A stretch of 64,000 bases of DNA from Lotus japonicus (taxonomy: Eukaryota; Streptophyta; Magnoliopsida; Fabales; Fabaceae). The position numbers were made by a program, and so were the translations under genes. The DNA lies in contig NC_080042.1 of assembly GCF_012489685.1 (NCBI RefSeq), positions 45,622,066-45,686,065 of the forward strand. The letters run 5' to 3'. How positions within the stretch are numbered: the stretch's first letter is position 1; every line of letters starts with the position of its first letter. Below, piece by piece: positions 43,124-55,160 of the stretch. Under the pieces are notes generated by a model. That model searched no databases, was not told the origin of the DNA, and was given only the letters and a program-made list of their open reading frames with translations.

Positions 43124-46112
43124 ATGGCAGACGCTGAAACCTTCGCTTTCCAGGCTGAGATCAACCAACTCCTCAGCCTCATCATCAACACCTTCTATAG
43201 CAACAAGGAGATTTTCTTGCGTGAACTCATCAGCAATGCTTCTGATGTAAGCCTCCATCATCGTTTAACTGTTTTTCACAATCAAATGCTCATCCCGTTA
43301 GTCTTCGTAGTCAATTAGTTTCTGAGCAATGAGAATGATGCATGTAGTGTTTTAGGTGTTGAATTAGGTTTTGAATTTCATCTTGTTGATTCAATTCAGT
43401 TGGTTTCTGAAATTTTTGTCTTGGTTTTAGGATTGATTTGATTAGATAAACATTTATATTCTCTGTAGTGTAATTTTCACTGAGACTGAGGATAATTCGT
43501 TGACATAAAATGTGAGAATTGTTTCGGGAAATTTTGAACGATTTGTTCGTTTTCGAATTGTAGCTATGGTAATGAGTATTGTAGAAGTGTTCTGTTAATC
43601 AAACAAGTATCTCTTAGCATTAATTTTGATTCACAGTTAGGGAATCAGTAATGTGGATTTTGTTCGTGATTAATTTGATTGAGATGATTGTTTGCATTGA
43701 TTTGCATAATTCAATGGCTTCTACCTGTGTTTCTGATTGTGGTTTTTGGTGCCATAGGCTTTGGATAAGATTCGATTTGAGAGCTTAACAGACAAGAGCA
43801 AGCTCGATGGTCAACCGGAGCTTTTTATCAGGCTCGTCCCTGATAAGGACAACAAGACTCTTTCCATTATTGACAGTGGCATTGGCATGACCAAAGCAGG
43901 TAATGTAGTGAACTAGTGATCTCTCACCTCTCCAATTGGAGTTTTGAATGATCATTTATACAATGGAGCTTGTGTTTCTGATCTATGTTTGTTGCTTTTT
44001 GGTTTGTCTTATCCAGATTTGGTGAACAATTTGGGTACAATTGCGAGATCTGGGACCAAGGAATTCATGGAGGCGTTGCAGGCTGGTGCCGATGTCAGCA
44101 TGATTGGTCAATTTGGTGTTGGGTTCTACTCTGCGTACCTTGTTGCTGAGAAAGTCATTGTCACGACAAAGCACAATGACGACGAACAGTACATTTGGGA
44201 ATCGCAGGCCGGCGGCTCTTTCACCGTTACAAGGGACGTCGAAGGCGAGCAACTAGGAAGGGGAACCAAGATTACCCTCTTCCTTAAGGAGGATCAGGTA
44301 GGCCTAACAACTTAACCAGCACCATTTTGTTATTTTTGTTGTCTAACTCTAAGGCTCTAAGTTGAATTGTCACACAATCCATTGTGTTATATTGCTGTAA
44401 AGTTGGGTTTTCTACTTGGCCATTCTGTTATTGAAATAATGGATTGATTTTAGCTTTACCGATTTAGTACTTTTGCTGAATAGTTTAATTATTTTGTTTC
44501 TGTTGTTTGGTGGTTGTATTGTGCTATTGCTTATTTGATTTGATGTTGTTTTGTTTTGGAACAGTTGGAATACTTGGAGGAGAGGAGGATCAAGGATCTT
44601 GTGAAGAAGCACTCTGAATTTATCAGCTATCCCATTTATCTTTGGACTGAGAAGACTACCGAAAAAGAGATCAGCGATGATGAAGATGATGAGCCCAAGA
44701 AGGAGGAAGAAGGAGATGTTGAGGAGGTTGACGAGGAGGAGGAGAAGGAATCTAAGAAGAAGAAGATTAAGGAGGTTTCTCATGAGTGGGAACTCATCAA
44801 CAAGCAGAAGCCTATCTGGTTGCGGAAGCCAGAAGAGATCACCAAGGATGAATATGCTTCTTTCTACAAGAGCTTAACCAATGACTGGGAAGACCACTTG
44901 GCTGTGAAACATTTCGCTGTGGAGGGCCAGCTTGAATTCAAAGCCATCCTGTTTGTTCCGAAAAGGGCACCCTTTGATTTGTTTGACACAAGGAAGAAGA
45001 TGAACAACATCAAGCTCTATGTCAGGAGGGTGTTTATCATGGACAATTGTGAGGAGCTTATACCTGAGTACCTTGGATTTGTGAAAGGTGTTGTTGATTC
45101 TGATGACTTGCCGCTCAACATTTCTCGTGAGATGCTGCAACAGAACAAAATCTTGAAGGTCATCAGGAAGAATCTTGTGAAGAAGTGCATTGAGATGTTC
45201 AATGAGATTGCTGAGAACAAGGAAGACTACAACAAGTTCTATGATGCTTTCTCCAAGAATTTGAAGCTGGGTATCCATGAGGATAGTCAGAACAGGGTCA
45301 AATTAGCTGATTTGCTCAGATACCACTCTACAAAAAGTGGAGATGAGTTGACAAGCTTGAAGGACTATGTTACCAGAATGAAGGAGGGCCAGAAAGACAT
45401 CTACTACATTACTGGAGAGAGCAAAAAGGCTGTGGAGAATTCTCCATTTTTGGAGAGACTGAAGAAGAAGGGCTATGAGGTGCTTTTCATGGTGGACGCC
45501 ATTGATGAGTATGCTGTTGGACAACTTAAAGAGTACGATGGCAAAAAATTGGTTTCAGCTACAAAGGAAGGATTGAAATTGGACGATGAGACTGAGGAGG
45601 AGAAAAAGAAAAAGGAGGAGAAGAAGAAGTCATTTGAGGATCTCTGCAAAGTCATCAAGGAAATCTTGGGAGATAAAGTTGAGAAGGTTGTTGTTTCTGA
45701 CAGGATTGTTGATTCTCCATGCTGTTTGGTGACTGGTGAGTATGGATGGACTGCAAACATGGAGAGGATCATGAAGGCTCAGGCTCTGAGAGATAGCAGC
45801 ATGAGTGGCTACATGTCTAGCAAGAAGACTATGGAAATCAACCCTGATAATGGCATTATGGAGGAGTTGAGGAAGAGGGCAGAAGCTGACAAGAATGACA
45901 AGTCAGTGAAGGACCTAGTGTTGCTTCTCTTTGAGACCGCACTCTTGACTTCAGGCTTCAGCCTGGAAGATCCCAACACTTTCGCTGCAAGAATTCACAG
46001 GATGTTGAAGTTGGGTTTGAGTATTGATGAGGAAGCTGGTGAAGATGATGTTGACATGCCTCCACTTGAAGAGGACGGTGCTGAGGAGAGCAAGATGGAA
46101 GAAGTGGACTAA
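43124..46112 (+). CDS. HSP90: Cytosolic heat shock protein 90 (heat-inducible type), 4 exons
   Basis: ATP-dependent chaperone for kinases, receptors and other clients in the cytosol. Exons 43124-43246, 43758-43899, 44017-44297 and 44565-46112 have GT-AG borders and consistent phases and give 697 aa. The N-terminal GHKL ATPase domain (1 to about 210) shows [12 protein letters not shown] (Glu34, Asn38), DSGIGMTK (Asp80) and [14 protein letters not shown] charged linker follows (about 213-253), then the middle domain with [18 protein letters not shown] and [19 protein letters not shown], the dimerisation domain, and a C-terminal MEEVD that binds TPR co-chaperones. MEEVD marks the cytosolic class; FIRLVPDK in the ATPase domain matches the heat-inducible plant subgroup. 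Upstream heat-shock-element-like sites agree. The gene looks intact and complete. Confidence 0.97.
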
Positions 46113-46914
46113 AGGGCCTGAAGGTTCTAAACTTCTAATGTCAACTGTTATTGTTCTCTATCTGGATGCTGATAGTTTTTTGTTTTTGTTTTTGTGCATT
46201 TTGTTATAGTTTAATCTGGATTTTCGGTTATGATGTATAAGAAATGAGAACGTCTGTCATTCACCATATTATGTCCAGGTTATGTTATCATTGATGCATA
46301 AATGAGAAACAGTGCTGTTCACTGCCCCTGACCTTTTCTATTTGGTCTGAAAGGTTCTGCACTTCAAGCATGATTATAATATAGGCTTAATCCTAATTAA
46401 TCATTCACCTAATTATTAATTATAAATCTTTATAAAATAAAATTAAAAATTTAACACACTAATTTTTTTTTTGAAATTAATTTTAACACACTAATAATCT
46501 TTTTTTTTCTTCTTTAATTTTTAAAACAAACCTTAATCCTAATTTTTGAACCTAATCTTCCATCTTCATGTCTAATTCTAGATCCCACCTCCAATTCCCT
46601 TCCTCAACACCCCGACGGCCAGACCCAAAACTTCCCACTCCCAGATTTGATAAAAAAATTACAAACCAATAATGAAAATGTTTACAAGAAGCATGAGAAG
46701 GAAAAGAAAAAAAAGTGGAGGATTGTTGAAGAGAGAAGAGGTCATTGTGATTTGAAAAGGCCACACCCACAAAGCCAAGATTTTTCACTGAAACAAAAGC
46801 TTCAATCTTTGGTGACCCTTGTTCTTCTTCTTCCACGATCACACGATTTTTGTCTGAAAATCAAAGGAATCCATTTGGGGTGAAGTGTGAATCGATCAGA
46901 GGGAGAGGGTGGGG
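46113..46914. other. HSP90 3' untranslated region, then AT-rich spacer
   Basis: The transcript probably ends near 46260. 46380-46550 is AT-rich. 46600-46900 may be the former 5' untranslated part of the kinase fragment that follows. Confidence 0.5.
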
Positions 46915-47088
46915 ATGTCTAGTTCTTCATCTGGGCCAGAAGAAGACGATGAGGGGCTCGAATGAAAGGAGGCTACCACGCTGTTATCGTCGCCGATCAG
47001 TTCGTCGGAGGAAGGTACATAGCGCAGAGGAAGCTCGGTTGGGTTCAGTTTTCAACCGTTTGGTTTGCTTATGATACTACCACCTCTG
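46915..47088 (+). pseudogene. Broken first exon of an SRPK-type Ser/Thr kinase gene
   Basis: Starts MSSSSSGPEEDDEGLE, then shifts frame, continuing from 46962 with KGGYHAVIVADQFVGGRYIA and QRKLGWVQFSTVWFAYDTTTS. This is the N-terminus and nucleotide-binding loop of SR-protein kinases, where GLxxYRKGGYHAVRVGDQF and RKLGWGQFSTVWLAYD are expected. A deletion removed the residues around YR, and the Gly of the loop reads Val. Similarity stops at TTS before GTATCT, a plausible old splice donor; what follows (a duplicated TTCTTCTCTATTCTTCC block) is not kinase. It is a dead fragment, either a remnant of a gene lost here or a captured exon. Confidence 0.82.
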
Positions 47089-47105
47089 TATCTTTGATCC
47101 TACAT

Positions 47106-47165
47106 CTTCTCTATTCTTCCATTTTGTCTTTGTTCTTCTCTATTCTTCCATTTTGTCTTTGTTCT
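47106..47165 (+). repeat. 29-base direct repeat
   Basis: TTCTTCTCTATTCTTCCATT with its following TTGTCTTTG occurs twice in tandem. Confidence 0.85.
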
Positions 47166-47261
47166 TTGTTCTTTGTTCTTGGCTTCAAAATTTTGAACCA
47201 CCAAGCTGAGGCAGATCGAAACCCATGGGGAGAGGGGAGGTTGAACGAAGAGGGGGAGGGG

Positions 47262-49200
47262 TGTGAGACCCTAAATTTTAGTTATAGAATTAAATATATA
47301 AACTCCTATTCACGATTAGGTTTTTATGTATCGTGAAGGAAACCTGAGTGAGTGTTGACTGATTTTAATAACTTAATGAAGGAGAAAGTTCAGGAAATGA
47401 CTAAGAATAGTATTATAGTCGCTATAGGTTACAACACGAGCCTTATTCACTTATGCCTTAGGGCGTAAACGTTAGTAAATGGTTAATCTGCTTTTAAAGC
47501 ATTGTAGAAGCGGAATTCAAAAATCTTCAGAGGAATATAAGAATTTCTCTTATTCCTTTCCATGACAAATGTTTCTACACGAAACCCTGGACAATACGCA
47601 CGATTGATTTCAATTCTCGGAAGTTTGTCGAAACTAAGATTCTGACGACTCGAGAACCTTAAAATGAACCTTACATGAAGACTTTTTCTATTCGAAGCTT
47701 CAAACGAAGATTCCACACGTGTTAACTTATTTTCTTCGATGTTTCCAACCTTTCTTCAGAAGGAAGTTTTCTCATCCGACATCAACTGCAAAAAGTAGTT
47801 TTTCGGGTTAAATCGATTAATACCGTTAATGGATCGTTTGCTTTAATTCCAAGAAACCTGTTTCGAGTTCTGAAATTCTGTCGCCAGATTCTCACTTATA
47901 ATTCACAGAGGAATGTACAGGAAAAATCGGAATCGCAAAATTTTCATTTTCTCGCGTTTTGCATTTCCTATAAATAGAGCAAAAACTCAAAATTCTCATC
48001 ACAATTGCCAACCACATCCGCGAGCTTCAAGGAGGAGAGGGAGAAGAAGATTTTCGTCATTTCTTGACGATCGTCGCACTGTTAGTTGCTATACGTAGGC
48101 ATCGAAGTATGGATACTACTTCTAACCTCTGATCGTCAATTCTGTCGCTTTTCTACATGTCTTTTTGTGCTAAAAGTTTTGAGATTTTTGCAAAACTTTC
48201 TAAATAACTTGATTCTTCTTTCTAAACTTCATCCCTACCATTTATACATCACAAATACTCCGTCGATGTCCGCCGACTCTCGCCGGATCGTCGTAGGAAT
48301 TCAAAACTGTTAAAATACCCATTTTTTTGGATCAAAAACTCTTGACTGAGCTTAGAGTCAGTAGGATTAGTCGTCATAAACGTCGTTAGTAACAACCTCA
48401 TCAAATTTATCTTTCAAAATTCCAACTTTGAAATTCTGAGCTAAAAACCTTGACCAAATTGTCTGTATTTCAGTTTTCGACCCGATAATTTTTCCGAGCT
48501 TTAATTTACCCTAGATATGACTAATGATAACCTAGGAATCAAGTTTGATCGAAGAAAAAGCGCCTCACGGCCGAGAGCACCCTAAGGGGGGAGGAAAATT
48601 TCTCTTTTCGCGAAAACTAGTCTTCTTGTGTTAGGTTATCGTACTCTGGAGCTTATAATGCTTCGTCTAACGTTAGTAATTATTGTTTGGTTAGTTCTGA
48701 CTTGAATTGGTTGAATTCTGCTATGTTTCGCTCAAAGGTTCGACGGAGGAAATCTTTGGAGCGTTAGGAGAAGTAAGTGGAGAAACCTTGTTGTGTGAAG
48801 CTGGAAAACCTAGAGATGAGGGCAACTTACCTTGCTAGTTAATGACTTAGGCGTCGATAAATTCGACTGGTTTATTGTTTCTGCTTATGATTGATTATGT
48901 GATCTGGAAAATGTTTTCTGAGGCTTAGACCGTTGTTAATCAATAGAGACGTGTGTCTCCAATTTCTGGGGCTTCGGCCGACATATGTGTTATTTCTTGG
49001 TGATTGCTATTGATTGATTCACATGCTATGTGCTAAGTGGTTAATTATAGTATGTGTTGATATATGTGCCATGTTTTGCTGGATTGTACGACTTATATCT
49101 GTTATACGTCAGAGTGTGGGGAAACGAGAGAGTTATGTCATACTAGTGACGAGATTTTGGGAGAATGTTTGATGGGAAGAACCGAGTTTTGGGCCCTTAA
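47262..49200 (+). repeat. 5' part of a gypsy-type LTR, interrupted by copia C
   Basis: Starts TGTGAGACCC and resembles the LTR starting at 62247 along its length (shared blocks include ACGATTAGG, GTATCGTGAAGGAAA, GAGAAAGTTCAGGAAA and TCGGAAGTTTG). TATAAATAG lies near 47970. It stops where copia C begins. The rest may be 58471-60526, giving about 4 kb, but continuity is inferred. Confidence 0.75.
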
Positions 49201-50147
49201 TGTTTTAATGGATCGAGACCTACTCCGGGAATCATTTGGGTTGATGAGATCTTTTAAACTCATAGTATTAGACAAAAAGAAATGGAAACTATTTTACAAA
49301 ATGTTGTTACTTTTGGTTGTCTTGCATTTTGTCAAAAACAACCAGATGTCGAAGCAGATGCTGTGACATCTGCCTATGTGTAGCACAGGACATCAGTCCG
49401 TGACTTGGAGTGCTTATGTGTGCCCTGGAAATCTGGTGAACATTTTACTGTGGTTACTTACGGTTTAAGTAGTTGTATTATGGTTGTTTAATGTGGGCTG
49501 GTTTAATTGTTGAAACAATCTCTGATTGAAGATTTTTCTATTGTGTTAATGGTGATTGACATGTGAACGCAATCAACATTTATGGAAGATTGCGTTTTGA
49601 TTTGTTGCTGTTGGACTACTGCTTCAGCCTTGCAAAACCCTAGTGTGGCTGCTGAAGCTTATATTTGTGAAGACCAAAAACGTGAAGACTACTTAAGCAT
49701 TTTAGGGTTGTTATTTGTGCTAGTCCTTGTGTTCATTGTGAACTAACCTTGCTCATTGATTCTATAAGGCAAGGTTGAGTTTTGTATTCTTGAGTGTTAT
49801 AACTCTGATTGTTGTTGTTCTTACCAATCACTGTGGCAGTGGTTGAGAGAAAGTGAGAGGGGCTCTCATACTTAGGTCGATATACTAAGTAGAAATACAC
49901 TGGGTAGATTAGGAAGAGAACTATGAGCTGTGGTTTTCATGAGTATCTGTAGTTCCTGAATCTTGAGATAGTGGATTTCCTTTCTTTGAGTGCAAACCCT
50001 CCATACGTAGGTGAAGTTTCACCTAACTGGGTTAACAACTTTAGTGTTGTGTCTTGTTTATTTTATGCTTTTACTTTTCACTGTTATTCGATTGTTAAAG
50101 CAGTTGCCTAAGCATCGCGTAGGACATCTGCCATACGGGACCTAGAC
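49201..50147 (+). repeat. 5' LTR of copia C, 3' edge fused to gag
   Basis: Matches the 3' LTR from TGTTTTAATGGATCGAGACC to CATACGGGAMCTAGA. The final AATTTCA and the primer site are missing. In the first 220 bases the two LTRs differ at roughly 15 positions by eye, indicating considerable age. The true left edge is uncertain: the 3' LTR may begin about 22 bases earlier at 57471. Confidence 0.85.
49829..49868 (+). other. Paired hairpins in the 5' LTR of copia C
   Basis: CACTG-TGG-CAGTG (49829-49841) and TGAGAG-GGG-CTCTCA (49854-49868), as in the LTRs of copia B. Confidence 0.6.
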
Positions 50148-51647
50148 TATTGGAAAGTTTGCATGACTGCTTTTCTCCAGTCAATTGACAACAAGACTTG
50201 GAAAAATATTGTCAAAGGATGGAAGCATCCTACCAAGGAATAGATTGAAGGAAGCTCTACTGCAGCTACTGAGAAACCTGAGGAAGAATGGACAAAGGAA
50301 GAAGATGAAGCTGCTCTGGGAAACTTTAAATCTTTGAATGCCATCTTCAATGGTGTTGACAAGAACATATTTAAACTCATCAACACGTGCACTGTTGCAA
50401 AGGTAGCCTGGGATATTCTGAAAACTGCTCATGAAGGAACTACCCGAGTAAGGATGTCCAGACTTTAAATGCTTACTACTCAGTTTGAGAACATGAGGAT
50501 GATTGAAGAGGGGACAATTTCAGAATTCCATATGCGTGTACGTGACTTGGCTAACTCATCTTTTTCCTTGGGAGAACCTATGTCAGATGAGAAGCTTGTG
50601 AGGAAAATCCTGAGATATTTGCCTAAGAAGTTTGCTATGAAAGTCACTGCAATTGAGGAAGCTCAGGACATTGGAAGCATGAAGGTTGATGAACTTATTG
50701 GTTCCTTGTAAACTTATGAGTTAACCTTTGATAAGAATGAGAAGAAGAATAAGAACGTAGCTTTTGTGTCAAACCCTGATGAGGATGATGATATTGAGTG
50801 TGAAGGTGAAAACCTCTCTGAAGCCCTAGCTCTTCTTGGGAGGAAGTTTAACAGAGCCCTAAGAAACATTGATAAACGGTCTAAGTCGAATGTCCAGGAC
50901 ATGCGGTTCGAGAATGCCAGATCTTCTAATTCTCAGAGGAAGGCCAAAGATGATGATAAATCTGGCCAGAATATAGGTGTGCAATGTCATGAATGTGAAG
51001 GATATGGTCAAATCAGAACTGAATGTGCTTCCTATATTAAAAAGCAGAAGAAAGGCATGATAGTAACCTGGTCAAATGAAGATACAAATGAGGAAGATGG
51101 GGTCTCTGCAAAAAAAGTTACTGCTTTCTCTGGAATAATTGATGAACCTGACTCCAGTGTTGAGGATATAACTGATGAAGAGCTGGCTGAAACCTACAGG
51201 GTTTTGCATAGCAAGTGGAAGGAAGCATGTAAGCATGTGAAAGATAAAGAAAGCGAGATAGAGCAGCTGACTACTCAAAACGAGAAGTTATGTGAGATCA
51301 GCAACAAACTGAAAGAAGAACTTGATGATTGGAAATCAAAACTTGAAGACATTGATACTCTAGAAAAGGTAAAATTAATAGGTGTTAATGCAGAATTGCA
51401 GGAGAAAGTTGCTTCTCTGAAAAGCAAGCTTGAAACCACACATAAATCTCTTAGGATGCTAAACAATGGATCAGATATGCTTGATGAAATCCTCAAGGAA
51501 ACAAGCAAACATGGGAGAAGCTTGAAGGGTATTGGCTTTGACTACAGGACTACGAACAAGGAAGGTCAGAAGGTTCCTAAGGAATTTGTGGCAGCTGTAA
51601 AGCAATCAGAATTCAAGAAACCAATCAACAACATGGTGGTTGGATAG
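50148..51647 (+). pseudogene. gag: Copia C gag, N-terminus deleted and with stops
   Basis: Begins inside the gag at DYWKVCMTAFLQSID and continues through a UBN2-like region (LINTCTVAKVAWDILK, MLTTQFENMRM). In-frame stops lie near 50240 and at 50466-50468, 50709-50711 and 51645-51647. The zinc knuckle reads CHECEGYGQIRTEC: its His is Gln. A long coiled region (residues rich in Glu/Lys, 51181-51480) follows, as in other SIRE gag proteins. Confidence 0.85.
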
Positions 51648-51656
51648 ATGCCTTAG

Positions 51657-51953
51657 CATGTTCCTCGACATGTGACTTCTCAGTACAAAAGTGTCAGAAG
51701 TGCCCCTTGGAGATGTCATTATTGTGGAAGAAATGGTCATATAAGGCCTTACTGTTTCAAGTTTTATGGTTATCCTCAGATATCAAGTCAGCCTAAGAGC
51801 TCTGAGAACACCCAAGTGAAATGGAAATGGAAACCCAAAGGTGAAGTCTCAATTCTGATTGCTCACACTTCTTTTAGAGCCTCATCAAGGGAAGATTGGT
51901 ATTTTGTTAGTGGTTGTTCAAGACACATGACAGGAGACAAGATCTATTTGTAA
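51657..51953 (+). pseudogene. pol: Copia C second zinc finger and protease
   Basis: CHYCGRNGHIRPYC is intact. The protease motif reads WYFVSGCSRHMTG: the catalytic Asp of Asp-Ser-Gly is Val, which should abolish polyprotein processing. The frame ends at 51953. Confidence 0.85.
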
Positions 51954-51978
51954 AATATAAGACGACACTCCAGTAGTT

Positions 51979-53442
51979 TTGTTACTTTTGGAGATTGAAG
52001 GGAAGATCAAAGGAATTGGAAAACTTGTAGGCTCTGGATCCCCTGATCTGACTGATGTGTTACTTGTGAAAGGGCTAACAACAAATCTTATCAGCATAAG
52101 CCAACTCTGTGATAAAGGACTTGATGTGAAGTTTAGCAAACCAGAATGTGTTGTTACTAAAGATGATCAAGAAGTTGTAATGAGGGGAGTCAGATCTAAC
52201 GATAATTGCTATATGTGGACCTCAGAGGATAAGTATCATTTTGCAAGGTGTTTATTGTCAAAGGAAGATGAGATAAATCTAAGGCATCAAAAACTGGGTC
52301 ACCTTAACCTCAAGAGCATGCAGATGATCATCTCTGAAGAAGCAATCGGAGGTCAGCCTAAGTTGAAGCTAGGTGAAGGAAGAATGTGTGGGGAATGCCA
52401 GATAGGAAAACAAACCAAAATGCCTCACAAGATGCTCCAGCATCAGACCACAACAAAGGTCCTTGAACTACTGCACATGGATCTCATGGGCCCTATGCAG
52501 ATTGAAAGTCTGGGAGGAAAGAGGTATGTATTTGTGTGTGTTGATGATTTTTCCAGGTACACTTGGGTGGACTTCATTAGAGAAAAGTCAGAGACATTTT
52601 ATATTTTCAAAAACCTCTACTTGAAACTTAAAAATGAAAAGAGCAATGTCATTTTGAGAATCATGAGTGATCATGAGAAGGAGTTTGAAAACTCCAAGTT
52701 CTCTGAGTTCCGTGGATCAGAAGGAATAAGCCATGAGTTCTCTGCACCTATGACACCTCAACAAAATGGAGTTGTTGAGAGAAAGAACAGAACTCTGCAG
52801 GAATCAGCCAGAGTCATGTTATATGCTAAAAAGATTCCATTTCAGTTTTGGGGTGAAGCCATGAAAATTGCTTGCTACATACATAACATAGTCACTATTA
52901 GAGCAGGAACATCCTTTACTCAGTATGAATTATGGAAGGGAAGGAAGCCTACAGTGAAATACTTTCATGTTTTTGGGAGTAAATGCTATATTCTTGCAGA
53001 TCGAGAGTAGAGAAGAAAACTTGACCCTAAGAGTGATGTAGGACTGTTCATGGGATATTCAACAAACAACAAAGCCTATAGGGTGTATAATCTTCGCACA
53101 AAGACCATGATGGAATCATGCAATGTGATTGTTGATGATGTGCCAAGTGAGATGAAGGAAAGCATTTTAGTGGAAGATGATGATGTTACTGAAAATGCAG
53201 ATATTCTAGCAGATAACCTGGACATCATACAACAGAAAAGTGCAACCGAGGAGGAAGACAAGTTGTTCACTTCAAATAAAGCTCCTTCAATCAGAATCCA
53301 GAAGATGCATCCACAAGAAAATATTATTGGTGATCTTCATGAAGGTGTCACAACTAGGTCCAGAAATCTCATTGCTCATGCTTGCTTCATATCCAAATTG
53401 GAACCCAAGAATGTTAATGAGGCATTAATTGATGAATACTAG
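51979..53442 (+). pseudogene. pol: Copia C integrase
   Basis: Zinc-binding site with HQKLGHLN and CGECQIGKQ, then HMDLMGPMQ, SDHEKEFEN and GVVERKNRTLQ carrying the acidic triad. TAG at 53008-53010 and 53440-53442 split it from the reverse transcriptase. More complete than in copia B, whose zinc-binding part is damaged. Confidence 0.87.
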
Positions 53443-54933
53443 ATTAATGCAATGCAAGAAGAACAGGAGCAGTTCAGGAGAAATGAAGTCTGGGATTTAG
53501 TGTCAAGACCTGAGGATGCAAATATAATTGGCACTAAGTGGATCTACAAAAACAAGTCTGATGAACACGGGGTTGTCACCATAAACAAAGCAAGATTAGT
53601 TTCTCAAGGCTATACTCAGATACAAGGAGTTGATTTTGATGAGACGTTTGCTCCAGTGGCCATAATGGAATCCATTAGACTCTTGTTGGGAGTTGCTTGT
53701 TTGAAGAAATTCAGATTATACCAGATGGATGTAAAGAGTGCTTTTCTGAATGAGTATTTGAATGAGGAAGTTTATGTTGAGCAGCCAAAAGGATTCATAG
53801 ATCCTCGTTTCCCTAATCATGTGTACAAGCTGAGGAAGGCATTGTATGGTTTAAAACAAGCACCAAGGGCTTGGTATGAGAGGGTCACTGAATTTCTTGT
53901 CAGCAATGGCTATTGCAAAGGAGGAATAGATAAAGCTCTGTTTGTGAAGAATGATAAGGAGAAGCTCATGATTGCACAGACTTATGTGGATGATATTATT
54001 TTTGGAGGGATATCGAACACGATGGTGGAGCATTTCGTTCAACAAATGAAATCTGAGTTTGAAATGAGTTTAGTTGGTGAACTGAACTATTTCTTAGGTC
54101 TGCAAGTCAAACAAATGGAGGATTCTATGATCATCACTCAGAGTAAATATGCTAAAGGAATTGTCAAGAAGTTTGGTTTTGAGAACTCAGGTCACAAAAG
54201 GACTCCAGCTGCAACTCATGTCAAATTAACCAAGAATGACAAAGGAGAGGATGTTGATCAAAGTTTGTGCAAGAGTATGATTGGGAGCTTATTGTATCTT
54301 ACAGCAAGCAGGCCAGATATAATGTTTGTTGTTGGTGTGTGTGCAAGATACCAAGCTGCACCCAAGACAAGTCATCTGTTGCAAGTGAAGAGGTTTATCA
54401 AATGCATTAATGGTACAAGTGACTATGGTATTCTCTATACTCATGATACTAACTCCTCTTTGGTAGGCTATTGTGATGCAAATTGGGCAGGTAGTGCTGA
54501 TGATAGGAAAATAAAATATGGAGGTTGCTTCTTCCTAGGAAATAATCTTATCTCCTGGTTCAGTAAAAAACAAAATTGTATGTCCTTGTCAACTGCAGAG
54601 GCAGAGTATATTGCAACAGGAAGTAGTTGTACTCAGCTAGTTTAGATGAAGCAAATGCTCAAGGAGTATGATGTTGAACAAGATGCCATGACATTGTACT
54701 GCGACAATCTCAGTGCTATTAATATTTCCAAGAATCCAATCCAGCACAGCAGAACAAAACACATTGACATTAGGAATCATTTCATTAGGGATTTGGTGGA
54801 GGACAAAATCATCAATTTGGAGCATGATACAACCGACAAGCAATTGGCTGATATTTTCACAAAACCCCTTGATGCAAGCACATTTGACAAATTGAGAGGA
54901 AGTCTTAGGATTTTCTTAAGTGAAGAATTGTAG
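53443..54933 (+). pseudogene. pol: Copia C reverse transcriptase and RNase H
   Basis: Contains KARLVSQGYTQIQGVDFDET, YQMDVKSAFLNEYL (motif A Asp kept), ALYGLKQAPRAWYERV, YVDDIIFGG and RNase H motifs (YCDANWAGSADDRK, SLSTAEAEYIA, CDNLSAINISKNP). One TAG (54643-54645) lies where copia B has the Trp codon of IWMKQML. The final part (54646-54933) continues in the same frame. Confidence 0.9.
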
Positions 54934-55160
54934 CAATCAACAAATGAGCAGTTGTTAACGGCTAGTTTTTCATTAATCATGATTAACCGCCCTTGTGATG
55001 TTAGCAGAGAGAGCATTGCATCATCTAGCAACTGCCCTTTAACTACCCCCAGCAGGCAATTTGTCTTCACTTCTCAACCGCTTGTGTTTTTGTTTTCTGA
55101 AATCCTTATTTCTCTCTCAATTGTTCTTTGTTTGTCTTGTTCAGTTCTTGTCACTTTCAA
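54934..55160 (+). other. Spacer between pol and the extra frame of copia C
   Basis: Non-coding in the element frame; no start or splice signal stands out except a CAG-rich patch around 55040. The next start codon in context is 55161. Confidence 0.5.

Noticed and set aside
42959..43318. Longer frame through the HSP90 start reaching upstream
   Set aside because: It begins upstream of the TATA box and runs into intron 1; homology starts at the ATG at 43124.
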